This document shows positions 6,111-10,633 of a stretch of 10,633 bases of DNA, in pieces. The translations under genes were made by a program, and so were the position numbers. How positions within the stretch are numbered: position 1 is the first letter of the stretch; each line of letters begins with the position of its first letter. Origin of the DNA: an uncultured Amylibacter sp. (GTDB lineage Bacteria > Pseudomonadota > Alphaproteobacteria > Rhodobacterales > Rhodobacteraceae); the NCBI GenBank assembly GCA_938001995.1, contig CALLAV010000005.1, forward strand, positions 1 to 10,633, given 5' to 3'. A model generated the notes under the pieces. It saw only the letters and a program-made list of their open reading frames with translations. It had not been told where the DNA came from and made no database searches.

Positions 6111-6665
6111 TTACCACCCTTCGCGTGCCTGCTTCTCTGCTCGCTTGCGCAACACTTCCGTTTGCGGCAGCCACTTGTACTTCGCGTCCTCCGCCAACGA
6201 TCCAAAGTACAACTCGCCCCCAAACCGCCACGGGTCCAGAATAATCGCCTCTTGCATTGTGTCCCCTGCCGCACTGATCAGCACCGTCGAATGATCAATC
6301 CGCAACGCTACGTCCGAATTGGCAATGGCGCGGTGCAGATCCAGCGTTTCAAACCGCTCCGCCGCCAGTCGTTTCTGCATATCCTCGGCCCAGTGCCAGC
6401 ACAGCCCACGGGGCCGCGTGCCTGCGTTTACTTTGGTGTTGTGGATCAGCGGCCCATCGGTCACGCCGTATTCCGCCCGCAACTGGCGTGGATACGTCAA
6501 CGCAACCCTTGCGGCGCGGGCGGCTTCTTCGGGGCTGACCTCCGGGCCCAGCGCCAATATCTTGGCTTCTAATCGATCAAACTCGCTTTGTGTCACAGGG
6601 GGCAATTGCCCTGCCCCGCAAGCCGTCAAAATCAACGCTGTCAAAACCATAAAAATTCGCGCCAT
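6111..6665 (-). CDS. Predicted lipoprotein with a possible Cys-His-Asp triad
   Basis: A 184-residue protein. The N-terminus MARIFMVLTALILTAC has a lipobox L13-T-A-C16, so Cys16 should be lipidated. The mature part contains a conserved-looking core: RGLCWHWAEDM (Cys89), IDHSTVLIS (His125) and AIILDPWR (Asp144). Cys, His and Asp in this order and context recall papain-like or transglutaminase-like folds, where the Cys opens a helix and the His and Asp lie on strands. That is inference; I cannot assign a named family. The C-terminus is charged and helical (EVLRKRAEKQAREGW). It is the last gene of a four-gene operon, 9 bp after the membrane-protein gene, with an AGGGG ribosome-binding site. A decayed copy of its 3' end lies at 5031-5135. 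Confidence 0.85.
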   Translation of the reverse strand: MARIFMVLTALILTACGAGQLPPVTQSEFDRLEAKILALGPEVSPEEAARAARVALTYPRQLRAEYGVTDGPLIHNTKVNAGTRPRGLCWHWAEDMQKRLAAERFETLDLHRAIANSDVALRIDHSTVLISAAGDTMQEAIILDPWRFGGELYFGSLAEDAKYKWLPQTEVLRKRAEKQAREGW

Positions 6666-6674
6666 GTTAAGCCC

Positions 6675-7091
6675 CTAGTCAAACACTTCGTAGTTCGTTG
6701 GTGTGGTCAGAAGATATCGGATCAAACCATATTGCCCGGCCACAACCAGTACCAGCCATATGACCGTTGCTTCGACCAAAGTGACAAGGGCGAAATACGC
6801 CACGCTCACCAACAAAATCGTGAACCCGACCAAAATTCCCAGCGTGCCCCAGAATGCTTTGCGTGTGAAATGCGCGCCTTGCTGATCCAATGGGATCACA
6901 AATACGCGCAAGATATGTGCCAGTGCGCTCGCCGTAACCACATAGAACAGCGGCGCGACAACCGTGGCCTGCTGCATCACACCTGCCGGCATCACCAAGG
7001 CAGCCCCTGCCGAAAGCGCCACTGCGATCGCGAACATCAAAAACGGCAGACTAATGAGATACAGAACCTTCGGGATCAATTGTCGGACCAT
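6675..7091 (-). CDS. Predicted four-helix inner-membrane protein
   Basis: A 138-residue hydrophobic protein with four likely membrane segments near residues 10-32, 42-64, 80-100 and 104-127, and a short polar C-terminus (TTPTNYEVFD). A basic and polar connection (DQQGAHFTRK, residues 69-78) lies between segments 2 and 3. I do not recognise a family. The ATG at 7091 overlaps the end of the oxygenase gene by 16 bp, with a GGTGAG sequence upstream as a possible ribosome-binding site; a start at the internal Met19 would remove most of the first helix and is less likely. The operon context suggests it works with, or is at least co-expressed with, the lipoprotein and the oxygenase. Confidence 0.8.
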   Translation of the reverse strand: MVRQLIPKVLYLISLPFLMFAIAVALSAGAALVMPAGVMQQATVVAPLFYVVTASALAHILRVFVIPLDQQGAHFTRKAFWGTLGILVGFTILLVSVAYFALVTLVEATVIWLVLVVAGQYGLIRYLLTTPTNYEVFD

Positions 7092-7702
7092 GCATAGTTA
7101 AAACTCACCGAAATCCGTTCTTCGTCCGACATGTTCAGCGGAACCTCATGGCGCAGCCAGCTTTCCCACAACAACACATCGCCAACGCTTGGCGCGACGT
7201 AGTGGAATTGCCGCATATCTTCGCGTGCATCTTTGGCACGGGGTGGGGCCGCCATCATCATCGCCAATCGTGGGTCTTCGTATTTGATCGCGCTCGCATC
7301 TTCAGGCATCGCTACATAGGTCGTGCCAGAAATCACCGAATGGGGATGGATATGCGCCGAATGCGTGCCACCCGTCGGCAGAATATTGATCCACAAACTA
7401 TCGAGCACCAACGCGCGATCATTCAGATCAAACGCCAGATCCTTAGTGAACTCCACAACATGGGCATCCAGCGCCTTGACCAAATCCGCAAAGATCGGGA
7501 ATCGCCAAGGCAGATCATCTAAGGATGCGTAGCTTGTGTAGCCAGGAAAGTCGTTTTCTTCGCACCAGTCTTGCCCCGCTTCGTCATCATCAGCGATCGA
7601 CAGACACGTCGCTTCCAACTCCGCTGCATCCACGGCAGGTTTATGTTCGGACAAAGACGCCTGATAAAGGCGTGTGACAAACAGGGATTTGATTTCGGCC
7701 AT
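7076..7702 (-). CDS. 2OG-Fe(II) oxygenase family protein (TIGR02466/PF13759 type)
   Basis: A 208-residue protein resembling the TIGR02466 family of putative 2-oxoglutarate/Fe(II)-dependent oxygenases. The pattern is clear: SLWINILPTGGTHSAHIHPHSVISGTTYV (residues 102-130, split here by family convention into W-x-N, the His cluster 114-121 and the SGTTY strand), then IKYEDPR, then GDVLLWESWLRHEVPLN with His185, and RISVSFN with Arg196. In this superfamily the first His cluster and the distal His bind iron and the Arg binds 2-oxoglutarate; the exact ligands among H114, H117 and H119 cannot be fixed by eye. The substrate is unknown. The ATG has an AGGAG ribosome-binding site and starts 9 bp after the isomerase stop. 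Confidence 0.88.
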   Translation of the reverse strand: MAEIKSLFVTRLYQASLSEHKPAVDAAELEATCLSIADDDEAGQDWCEENDFPGYTSYASLDDLPWRFPIFADLVKALDAHVVEFTKDLAFDLNDRALVLDSLWINILPTGGTHSAHIHPHSVISGTTYVAMPEDASAIKYEDPRLAMMMAAPPRAKDAREDMRQFHYVAPSVGDVLLWESWLRHEVPLNMSDEERISVSFNYAWSDN

Positions 7703-7711
7703 GGGTGGCTC

Positions 7712-8341
7712 CTAGGGGTTCTTAAACGTGTTCGGGGCGTAGGGCTGCGTGATCGCCCGCTCCATCAATTCCAAATGGTCTTGGCCATAAAACATATCCC
7801 CGTCCAGACCATAAGTGGGCGAGCCAAAGACATTTCGGGTGATCGCCTCGGCCGTGTTTGCCGCGTGGATGGCCTGAATCGGATCGGACAGTGCGGCATC
7901 CAACAACGGTGTTGCATCTAGGCCATGTCTATTGGCAACCGCCATCAAAGCCTCGGGCTCTGCCAGATCAATATCATCGCGCCAATGGGCCTGTAACACT
8001 GCATGCGCCAATGTATCCACATCCGCACCTTGCACTGTCGCCGCGATCAGCATCCCATTTGACAGGTCCAGAGCGTTGTCGTGATACGTGGGTCGGTGGT
8101 TCAAAATTTCCACGCCGCGGTAGTCTGCCCAGCGTTCAATCTCGCGACCAAAATAGTAATCCACATGCGCCTGTGTGCGGTCTGCAAATGACAGCCCGCC
8201 AACAGCTTCCACCACGGGAGACAAGGCAATCGGGCGATGCTCCAAAACCATATCATGGGAAGCACAAATCGCTGCCAGTTTGGCCGATCCGATATAGGCA
8301 TAGGCCGAATGGGCCGAATAGAAATATTCAATCTTGCGCAT
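7712..8341 (-). CDS. 2-hydroxychromene-2-carboxylate isomerase-like protein (DsbA/kappa-GST family)
   Basis: A 209-residue thioredoxin-fold protein of the HCCA isomerase type; characterised members are glutathione-dependent and act in naphthalene degradation. The N-terminal strand YFYSAHSAYAYIGS replaces the DsbA CXXC with a Ser context: Ser12 fits the glutathione-activating Ser of the S-P-Y-A-Y motif, although Pro is replaced by Ala. A helical domain follows, and the cis-Pro loop FGSPTYGLDGDMFYGQDHLEL near the C-terminus is typical. The frame is open 96 codons further upstream, but the ATG at 8341 gives the normal start and has an AGAGGTG ribosome-binding site. Nothing else here suggests aromatic degradation, so the true substrate may differ. 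It is the first gene of the four-gene operon. Confidence 0.87.
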   Translation of the reverse strand: MRKIEYFYSAHSAYAYIGSAKLAAICASHDMVLEHRPIALSPVVEAVGGLSFADRTQAHVDYYFGREIERWADYRGVEILNHRPTYHDNALDLSNGMLIAATVQGADVDTLAHAVLQAHWRDDIDLAEPEALMAVANRHGLDATPLLDAALSDPIQAIHAANTAEAITRNVFGSPTYGLDGDMFYGQDHLELMERAITQPYAPNTFKNP

Positions 8342-8362
8342 GGGACACCTCTTTGGCCTCAG

Positions 8363-8390
8363 ACAATACCCAAAGCAAACACCGCTGCAA
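8363..8390 (-). promoter_or_regulatory. Possible promoter for the isomerase-oxygenase operon
   Basis: On the minus strand TTGCAG (8390-8385) and TATTGT (8368-8363) are separated by 16 nt, ending about 20 bp before the isomerase ATG. It lies in the 108-bp divergent spacer shared with the ParB-like gene. The match is moderate and the predicted leader is very short, so this is tentative. Confidence 0.3.
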
Positions 8391-8449
8391 CCGATCACAG
8401 CCCTAATTAAATGCTGGTCAGTTCGCGCGCTGTGGTGCAGGGTCACATT

Positions 8450-8701
8450 ATGCCAGTCAAAGCCATGTTCCCCATTGCCGATGTCCGCGTTCCAGTGAAA
8501 CGCAAAAAGACGCTGAAATCTACCAAAGTAGAAGCCATCGCCGAAGACATATTGGAAAACGGCCAGACCACGCCCATTCAAGTGCGCGAAGGCAAAACGG
8601 GCGGTTGGGTCCTCATCGAAGGCTATCACCGCCTAGAAGCATTGCGCGCTTTGGGTGAAGAAAAGATCGAAGGCTACGAAGTCCGCGCGCGCCTACATTA
8701 A
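8450..8701 (+). CDS. Small stand-alone ParB_N-like domain protein
   Basis: An 83-residue protein made of little more than a ParB/Srx-type N-terminal domain. It shows the opening strand AMFPIADVRVP, the helix KVEAIAEDILENGQTTPIQV, and the nucleotide-binding box-II-like segment LIEGYHRLEALRALGEEKI (about residues 55-73, with G58, H60 and R61). True ParB proteins add a helix-turn-helix and a dimer domain; both are missing, so it is not a partition protein by itself. The frame is open 13 codons further upstream (ATG 8411), but the protein-like sequence starts at the ATG at 8450. The ribosome-binding site is weak in either case. It is divergent from the isomerase operon, and its stop overlaps that of the DUF983 gene by 4 bp. 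The role is unknown. Confidence 0.78.
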   Translation: MPVKAMFPIADVRVPVKRKKTLKSTKVEAIAEDILENGQTTPIQVREGKTGGWVLIEGYHRLEALRALGEEKIEGYEVRARLH

Positions 8702-9072
8702 AAGCCGTTCATCCGCTTGGCCCATTGAATGGCGATCATCATGCCCTTCATGCGCGGCAAAATGAACAAGCTCAGGACCAATGCAAAACTGGACAGCGCG
8801 AAGAATAGCGCAAGGTTGGACAAATTCGCATAGGTCATCAGAATATGAGTCAGCAACCCAACCAAATGCGCCACTACCAAAATCGTTAGATACGCAGGCC
8901 CGTCGTCCGCGCGCTGGTGATACAGGGCCTCATTACAATTGGGGCAGTGATCGTGAACCTTTAGGTATTTGTACAGTAACGGACCCTCTGAACAGTTCGG
9001 GCACTTTAAAGCCAAACCGTTTTTGACAGCCGCTTTGAAATCGCGTTCTTCGGGGTGTGATACTTCGGACAT
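8698..9072 (-). CDS. DUF983 family zinc-ribbon membrane protein
   Basis: A 124-residue protein with the DUF983 layout. A cytosolic N-terminus contains two CPNC knuckles (C24/C27 and C43/C46) in KCPNCSEGPLLYKYLKV and HCPNCNEALYHQRADDGPAY, followed by two hydrophobic helices near residues 61-80 and 86-106 and a basic C-terminus. The four cysteines most likely bind zinc. No molecular function is established for the family. The ATG at 9072 has a GGTGAC sequence upstream. The stop overlaps the convergent ParB-like gene by 4 bp. The secreted WYL-like gene lies 91 bp upstream on the same strand and may be co-transcribed. Confidence 0.9.
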   Translation of the reverse strand: MSEVSHPEERDFKAAVKNGLALKCPNCSEGPLLYKYLKVHDHCPNCNEALYHQRADDGPAYLTILVVAHLVGLLTHILMTYANLSNLALFFALSSFALVLSLFILPRMKGMMIAIQWAKRMNGF

Positions 9073-9163
9073 AACGTCACCAATCCATGAGGATATCGTT
9101 ATCCCGTCGTATCAACCCATACGTGATCTTGTACAGGTTCAATAACGTCGCATGGATGTGCGT

Positions 9164-9565
9164 CTATTCGCAGATCGTTTCTTTGATAAAGCAGTTCGTC
9201 CCAAGACAACCGTCCCAGCCTTTGTCCTTAGACGCTTGCGATTTATCGTTGAAGGCCCCGTCGATCAGCTCCACCGATTTGATCTTCTCAAACTTGAAAA
9301 TCCGCGCCGCCTCAAAATCGCGGCCTTTGGTGCAGCCCCGCGTCTGCCAGCCCCGCAGATACAGCGATCCGTTGTTGCCAATAGCGACTTGGTGCACATC
9401 CAAAAGGCGCGGCTTGCAGCCCTTGCTGACGTCTTTGTCATAGACGAGTTCAACCATGCGATTTGTCTTAGCCGCGTCGCACAGCAGCGTTTCCGTTTCC
9501 GACTGCGCACCCACTGGTGCAGCCAATCCTGCCAAAAGCACGAGCCCCAAAGCAATCCGTTTCAT
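9164..9565 (-). CDS. Secreted cysteine-rich protein resembling a WYL domain
   Basis: A 133-residue protein with a Sec signal peptide (MKRIALGLVLLAGLAAPVGA, likely cut before Gln21). The mature part recalls a WYL domain. NRMVELVYDK (35-44) fits the first strand, KPRLLDVHQVAI (51-62) the R-x-x-x-P-like strand, SLYLRGWQT (67-75) the Y-L-x-G-W strand, and RDFEAARIFKFEKIKSVEL (82-100) the R-x-F-x-x-x-R-I segment. WYL domains are normally cytosolic ligand sensors attached to transcription factors, so a secreted stand-alone version would be unusual. Six cysteines (29, 50, 78, 120, 125, 132) could form disulfides. The ATG has a GGGGAG ribosome-binding site. The fold assignment is by eye from pattern only; the secretion call is firmer. 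Confidence 0.75.
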   Translation of the reverse strand: MKRIALGLVLLAGLAAPVGAQSETETLLCDAAKTNRMVELVYDKDVSKGCKPRLLDVHQVAIGNNGSLYLRGWQTRGCTKGRDFEAARIFKFEKIKSVELIDGAFNDKSQASKDKGWDGCLGTNCFIKETICE

Positions 9566-9725
9566 CGTCTTCTCCCCTTGCCGTTGACTTACTTAATCAG
9601 ACAGCCCGACAGAGGCATAGCCCGAATTGATACATTAAGACGTTGGGGCATGAATGGCGCTACACCCTACTCTGAACACAAAAATCGTGGTTAGCTAATC
9701 GTGAACAATCACAAAGGATCCCCCT

Positions 9726-10040
9726 ATGTCACTCGTCCATGTTATCGCCATTCTGACCACGAAACCCGGAAAACGGGACGACGTCCTCGCCCTCTTTAAC
9801 GCCAACGTCCCCGCCGTTCTGGCCGAAGACGGCTGCATTGAATACGCCGCCACAATCGACACGGAAAACGCAGGCCCGATGCAAACGCAGTTTGGCTCAG
9901 ACACATTCGTTGTCGTTGAAAAATGGGAAAGCATGGCGCATTTAGGCGCCCACGCAGCCTCCGATCACATGAAAGCCTACGGCGCCGCCACAAAAGACAT
10001 GATGGCCGACCGCGTGATCCATATTCTGTCGCCTGCGTAA
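9726..10040 (+). CDS. Antibiotic biosynthesis monooxygenase (ABM) family protein, YgiN-like
   Basis: A 104-residue dimeric alpha/beta-barrel-type protein of the ABM family (PF03992). It shows the first strand VHVIAILTTKPGKRDDVL, then AEDGCIEYAATID with the G-C-x-x-Y pattern, then FVVVEKWESMAHLGAHAAS with D-H-M-K-A-Y. The length is normal. E. coli YgiN is a quinol monooxygenase, but many relatives have other roles, so the substrate is open. The ATG has an AAAGGA ribosome-binding site. It is transcribed divergently from the WYL-like gene across a 160-bp spacer in which I see no convincing promoter, and is followed by a hairpin 3 bp after the stop. Confidence 0.9.
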   Translation: MSLVHVIAILTTKPGKRDDVLALFNANVPAVLAEDGCIEYAATIDTENAGPMQTQFGSDTFVVVEKWESMAHLGAHAASDHMKAYGAATKDMMADRVIHILSPA

Positions 10041-10042
10041 TC

Positions 10043-10078
10043 AGAGCCGTGCCAGCGCCGTCGCGTCGGGGCGGCTCT
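10043..10078 (+). terminator. Terminator-like hairpin after the ABM gene
   Basis: AGAGCCG (10043-10049) pairs with CGGCTCT (10072-10078) around a 22-nt GC-rich loop that can form inner pairs, followed by a short pyrimidine run (TCCCTT). It starts 3 bp after the ABM gene's stop. The poor T-tract makes it a moderate call. Confidence 0.5.
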
Positions 10079-10146
10079 TCCCTTGCTGACTGCCCCTTTA
10101 TGCCTGCCAAGTATCTCTACCGAAATTGACAATCGCACCACCAGCA

Positions 10147-10178
10147 AAGCGCCGCCCCGGTGGGGCGTGACGGCGCTT
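10147..10178 (-). terminator. Terminator-like hairpin after the orphan gene
   Basis: On the minus strand AAGCGCCG and CGGCGCTT pair perfectly over 8 bp and enclose a CCCC-ACC-GGGG inner stem. It lies about 10 bp past the stop of the gene at 10189-10518. Only TTTG follows, so the U-tract is short; an intrinsic terminator or a bidirectional block between the two convergent genes is likely. Confidence 0.5.
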
Positions 10179-10188
10179 GTGCGGCGGC

Positions 10189-10518
10189 CTATCGGCCTTG
10201 ATTCCGCACCAATTGTAAGTGCGCCCAATTCACGCCAGATACACTAATTTCAGAACTCACCAAGTCCACTTGCTCGTCAATCTGACCCGTTAGTTCCCAA
10301 CTCCGTCCGAAAGATTGGGCAAGTTCTAAGCATGAAAATACTGCCGTTTCCCAATTCAGGGCCTCAACATCTTTTCGCAAGACGCAATTCATTCCTCCTT
10401 TGTGATAGGGTTCTAAACTCTCCAATTCAGACAAAATGATCTTATTCAAATTTGAAATCACACGAAGAGCTGTTTCATTCTTTTCGGTTTCTAAAATTAC
10501 AACCAATCGAAATTGCAT
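10189..10518 (-). CDS. Hypothetical AT-rich orphan protein
   Basis: A 109-residue protein I do not recognise. It starts MQFRLVVILETEKNE and ends with a strand-like SGVNWAHLQLVRNQGR. The alternation suggests a small alpha/beta fold: strand (3-10), helix with NLNKIILSELESLE, central RKDVEALNWETAVFSCLELA helix region, the WELTGQID strand, and a final strand near VNWAHLQL. There is no signal peptide or membrane segment. I preferred the ATG at 10518, with AGGAAT 7 nt upstream, over a TTG one codon earlier. It is visibly AT-richer than its neighbours and flanked on both sides by terminator-like hairpins, so it is transcribed alone. Recent acquisition is possible. It shares AT-richness and isolation with the DUF4279 pseudogene, but no sequence similarity is evident. 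Confidence 0.65.
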   Translation of the reverse strand: MQFRLVVILETEKNETALRVISNLNKIILSELESLEPYHKGGMNCVLRKDVEALNWETAVFSCLELAQSFGRSWELTGQIDEQVDLVSSEISVSGVNWAHLQLVRNQGR

Positions 10519-10550
10519 CAAATCTATTCCTAACTAATTTCTTCAACATC

Positions 10551-10592
10551 AAAACAAAAACCCCCGCCTGATACCAGACGGGGGCTTTTAAA
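10551..10592 (-). terminator. Strong intrinsic terminator for a gene beyond the right edge
   Basis: CCCCCG (10561-10566) pairs with CGGGGG (10579-10584), with an inner CTG/CAG extension. On the minus strand the stem is followed by TTTTTGTTTT, a good U-tract; on the plus strand CTTTTAAA follows, so it may work both ways. It most likely ends a leftward transcript from outside the window and insulates the orphan gene, which starts 33 bp further on. Confidence 0.8.
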
Positions 10593-10603
10593 CTCATGTG
10601 TAG

Positions 10604-10621
10604 GTCGGGCTTCAGCCTGAC
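10604..10621. repeat. Short palindrome of the extragenic-repeat type
   Basis: GTCGGGC-TTCA-GCCTGAC is a 7-bp hairpin (one G-T wobble) in an intergenic position just past the terminator. Short palindromes of this form often occur in many intergenic copies in bacterial genomes. Only one copy is in the window, so repetitiveness is unproven. Confidence 0.3.
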
Positions 10622-10633
10622 ACCAGCGGCCCA

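Noticed and set aside
6162..6572. Long plus-strand frames opposite the lipoprotein and membrane-protein genes
   Set aside because: Arg/Gln/His-rich shadow translations without motifs, opposite genes with clear ribosome-binding sites, a lipobox and membrane helices.
8342..8629. 96-codon upstream extension of the isomerase frame
   Set aside because: The extension is antisense to the ParB-like gene, lacks domain character, and the ATG at 8341 has a good ribosome-binding site and the normal family start.
1..10633. CRISPR arrays, tRNA or rRNA genes, transposases, integrases, phage genes, toxin-antitoxin pairs
   Set aside because: No direct-repeat/spacer pattern, no tRNA-like cloverleaf or rRNA sequence, and no protein with such motifs was found on either strand.

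Overview
The window looks like a chromosomal piece of an alphaproteobacterium of the Roseobacter/Rhodobacteraceae type. The reasons are the sequence character of the ribosomal proteins, the zinc-free S14, the stand-alone ParB_N-like and DUF983 genes, a TIGR02466-type 2-oxoglutarate oxygenase and a membrane-anchored RTX protein. Genus and species cannot be read from the sequence.

Left part (1-4135, all minus strand): the spc ribosomal-protein operon, transcribed right to left as rpmC-rpsQ-rplN-rplX-rplE-rpsN-rpsH-rplF-rplR-rpsE-rpmD (rpmD cut by the window edge). Genes are tightly packed, with 8 bp overlap at rplX/rplE and 1 bp spacing at rplN/rplX. Two longer spacers each hold a strong hairpin (3630-3657 and 712-731). 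The S10-operon genes that normally precede rpmC (rplP, rpsC and so on) are absent. Instead rpmC has a good sigma70-type promoter (TTGCCA-N17-TATAGA, 4234-4262), so the cluster is split between rplP and rpmC.

Middle (4136-6110): a gene-poor, partly AT-rich patch. It holds the rpmC leader with a 19-codon ORF overlapping rpmC by ATGA, a GC-rich block of nested hairpins (4302-4443) that may be a structured RNA, a DUF4279-type gene broken by one frameshift (4532-5072), and the degenerate 3' end of a second copy of the lipoprotein gene found intact at 6111-6665. A membrane-anchored acidic RTX calcium-binding protein (5271-6095) lies between the remnant and the intact copy.

Right part (6111-9565): a four-gene minus-strand operon (HCCA-isomerase-like DsbA-family protein, 2OG-Fe(II) oxygenase, four-helix membrane protein, lipoprotein with a possible Cys-His-Asp triad). 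Divergent from it is a small stand-alone ParB_N-like protein, whose stop overlaps that of a DUF983 zinc-ribbon membrane protein. Upstream of DUF983 is a secreted, cysteine-rich protein resembling a WYL domain.

Right end (9726-10633): an antibiotic-biosynthesis-monooxygenase-type protein on the plus strand, then an AT-rich orphan gene on the minus strand bracketed by terminator-like hairpins. No CRISPR array, tRNA, rRNA, transposase or integrase was seen. The most interesting leads are the secreted WYL-like protein, the gene-remnant patch next to the spc operon, the structured block at 4302-4443 and the lipoprotein's putative catalytic triad.
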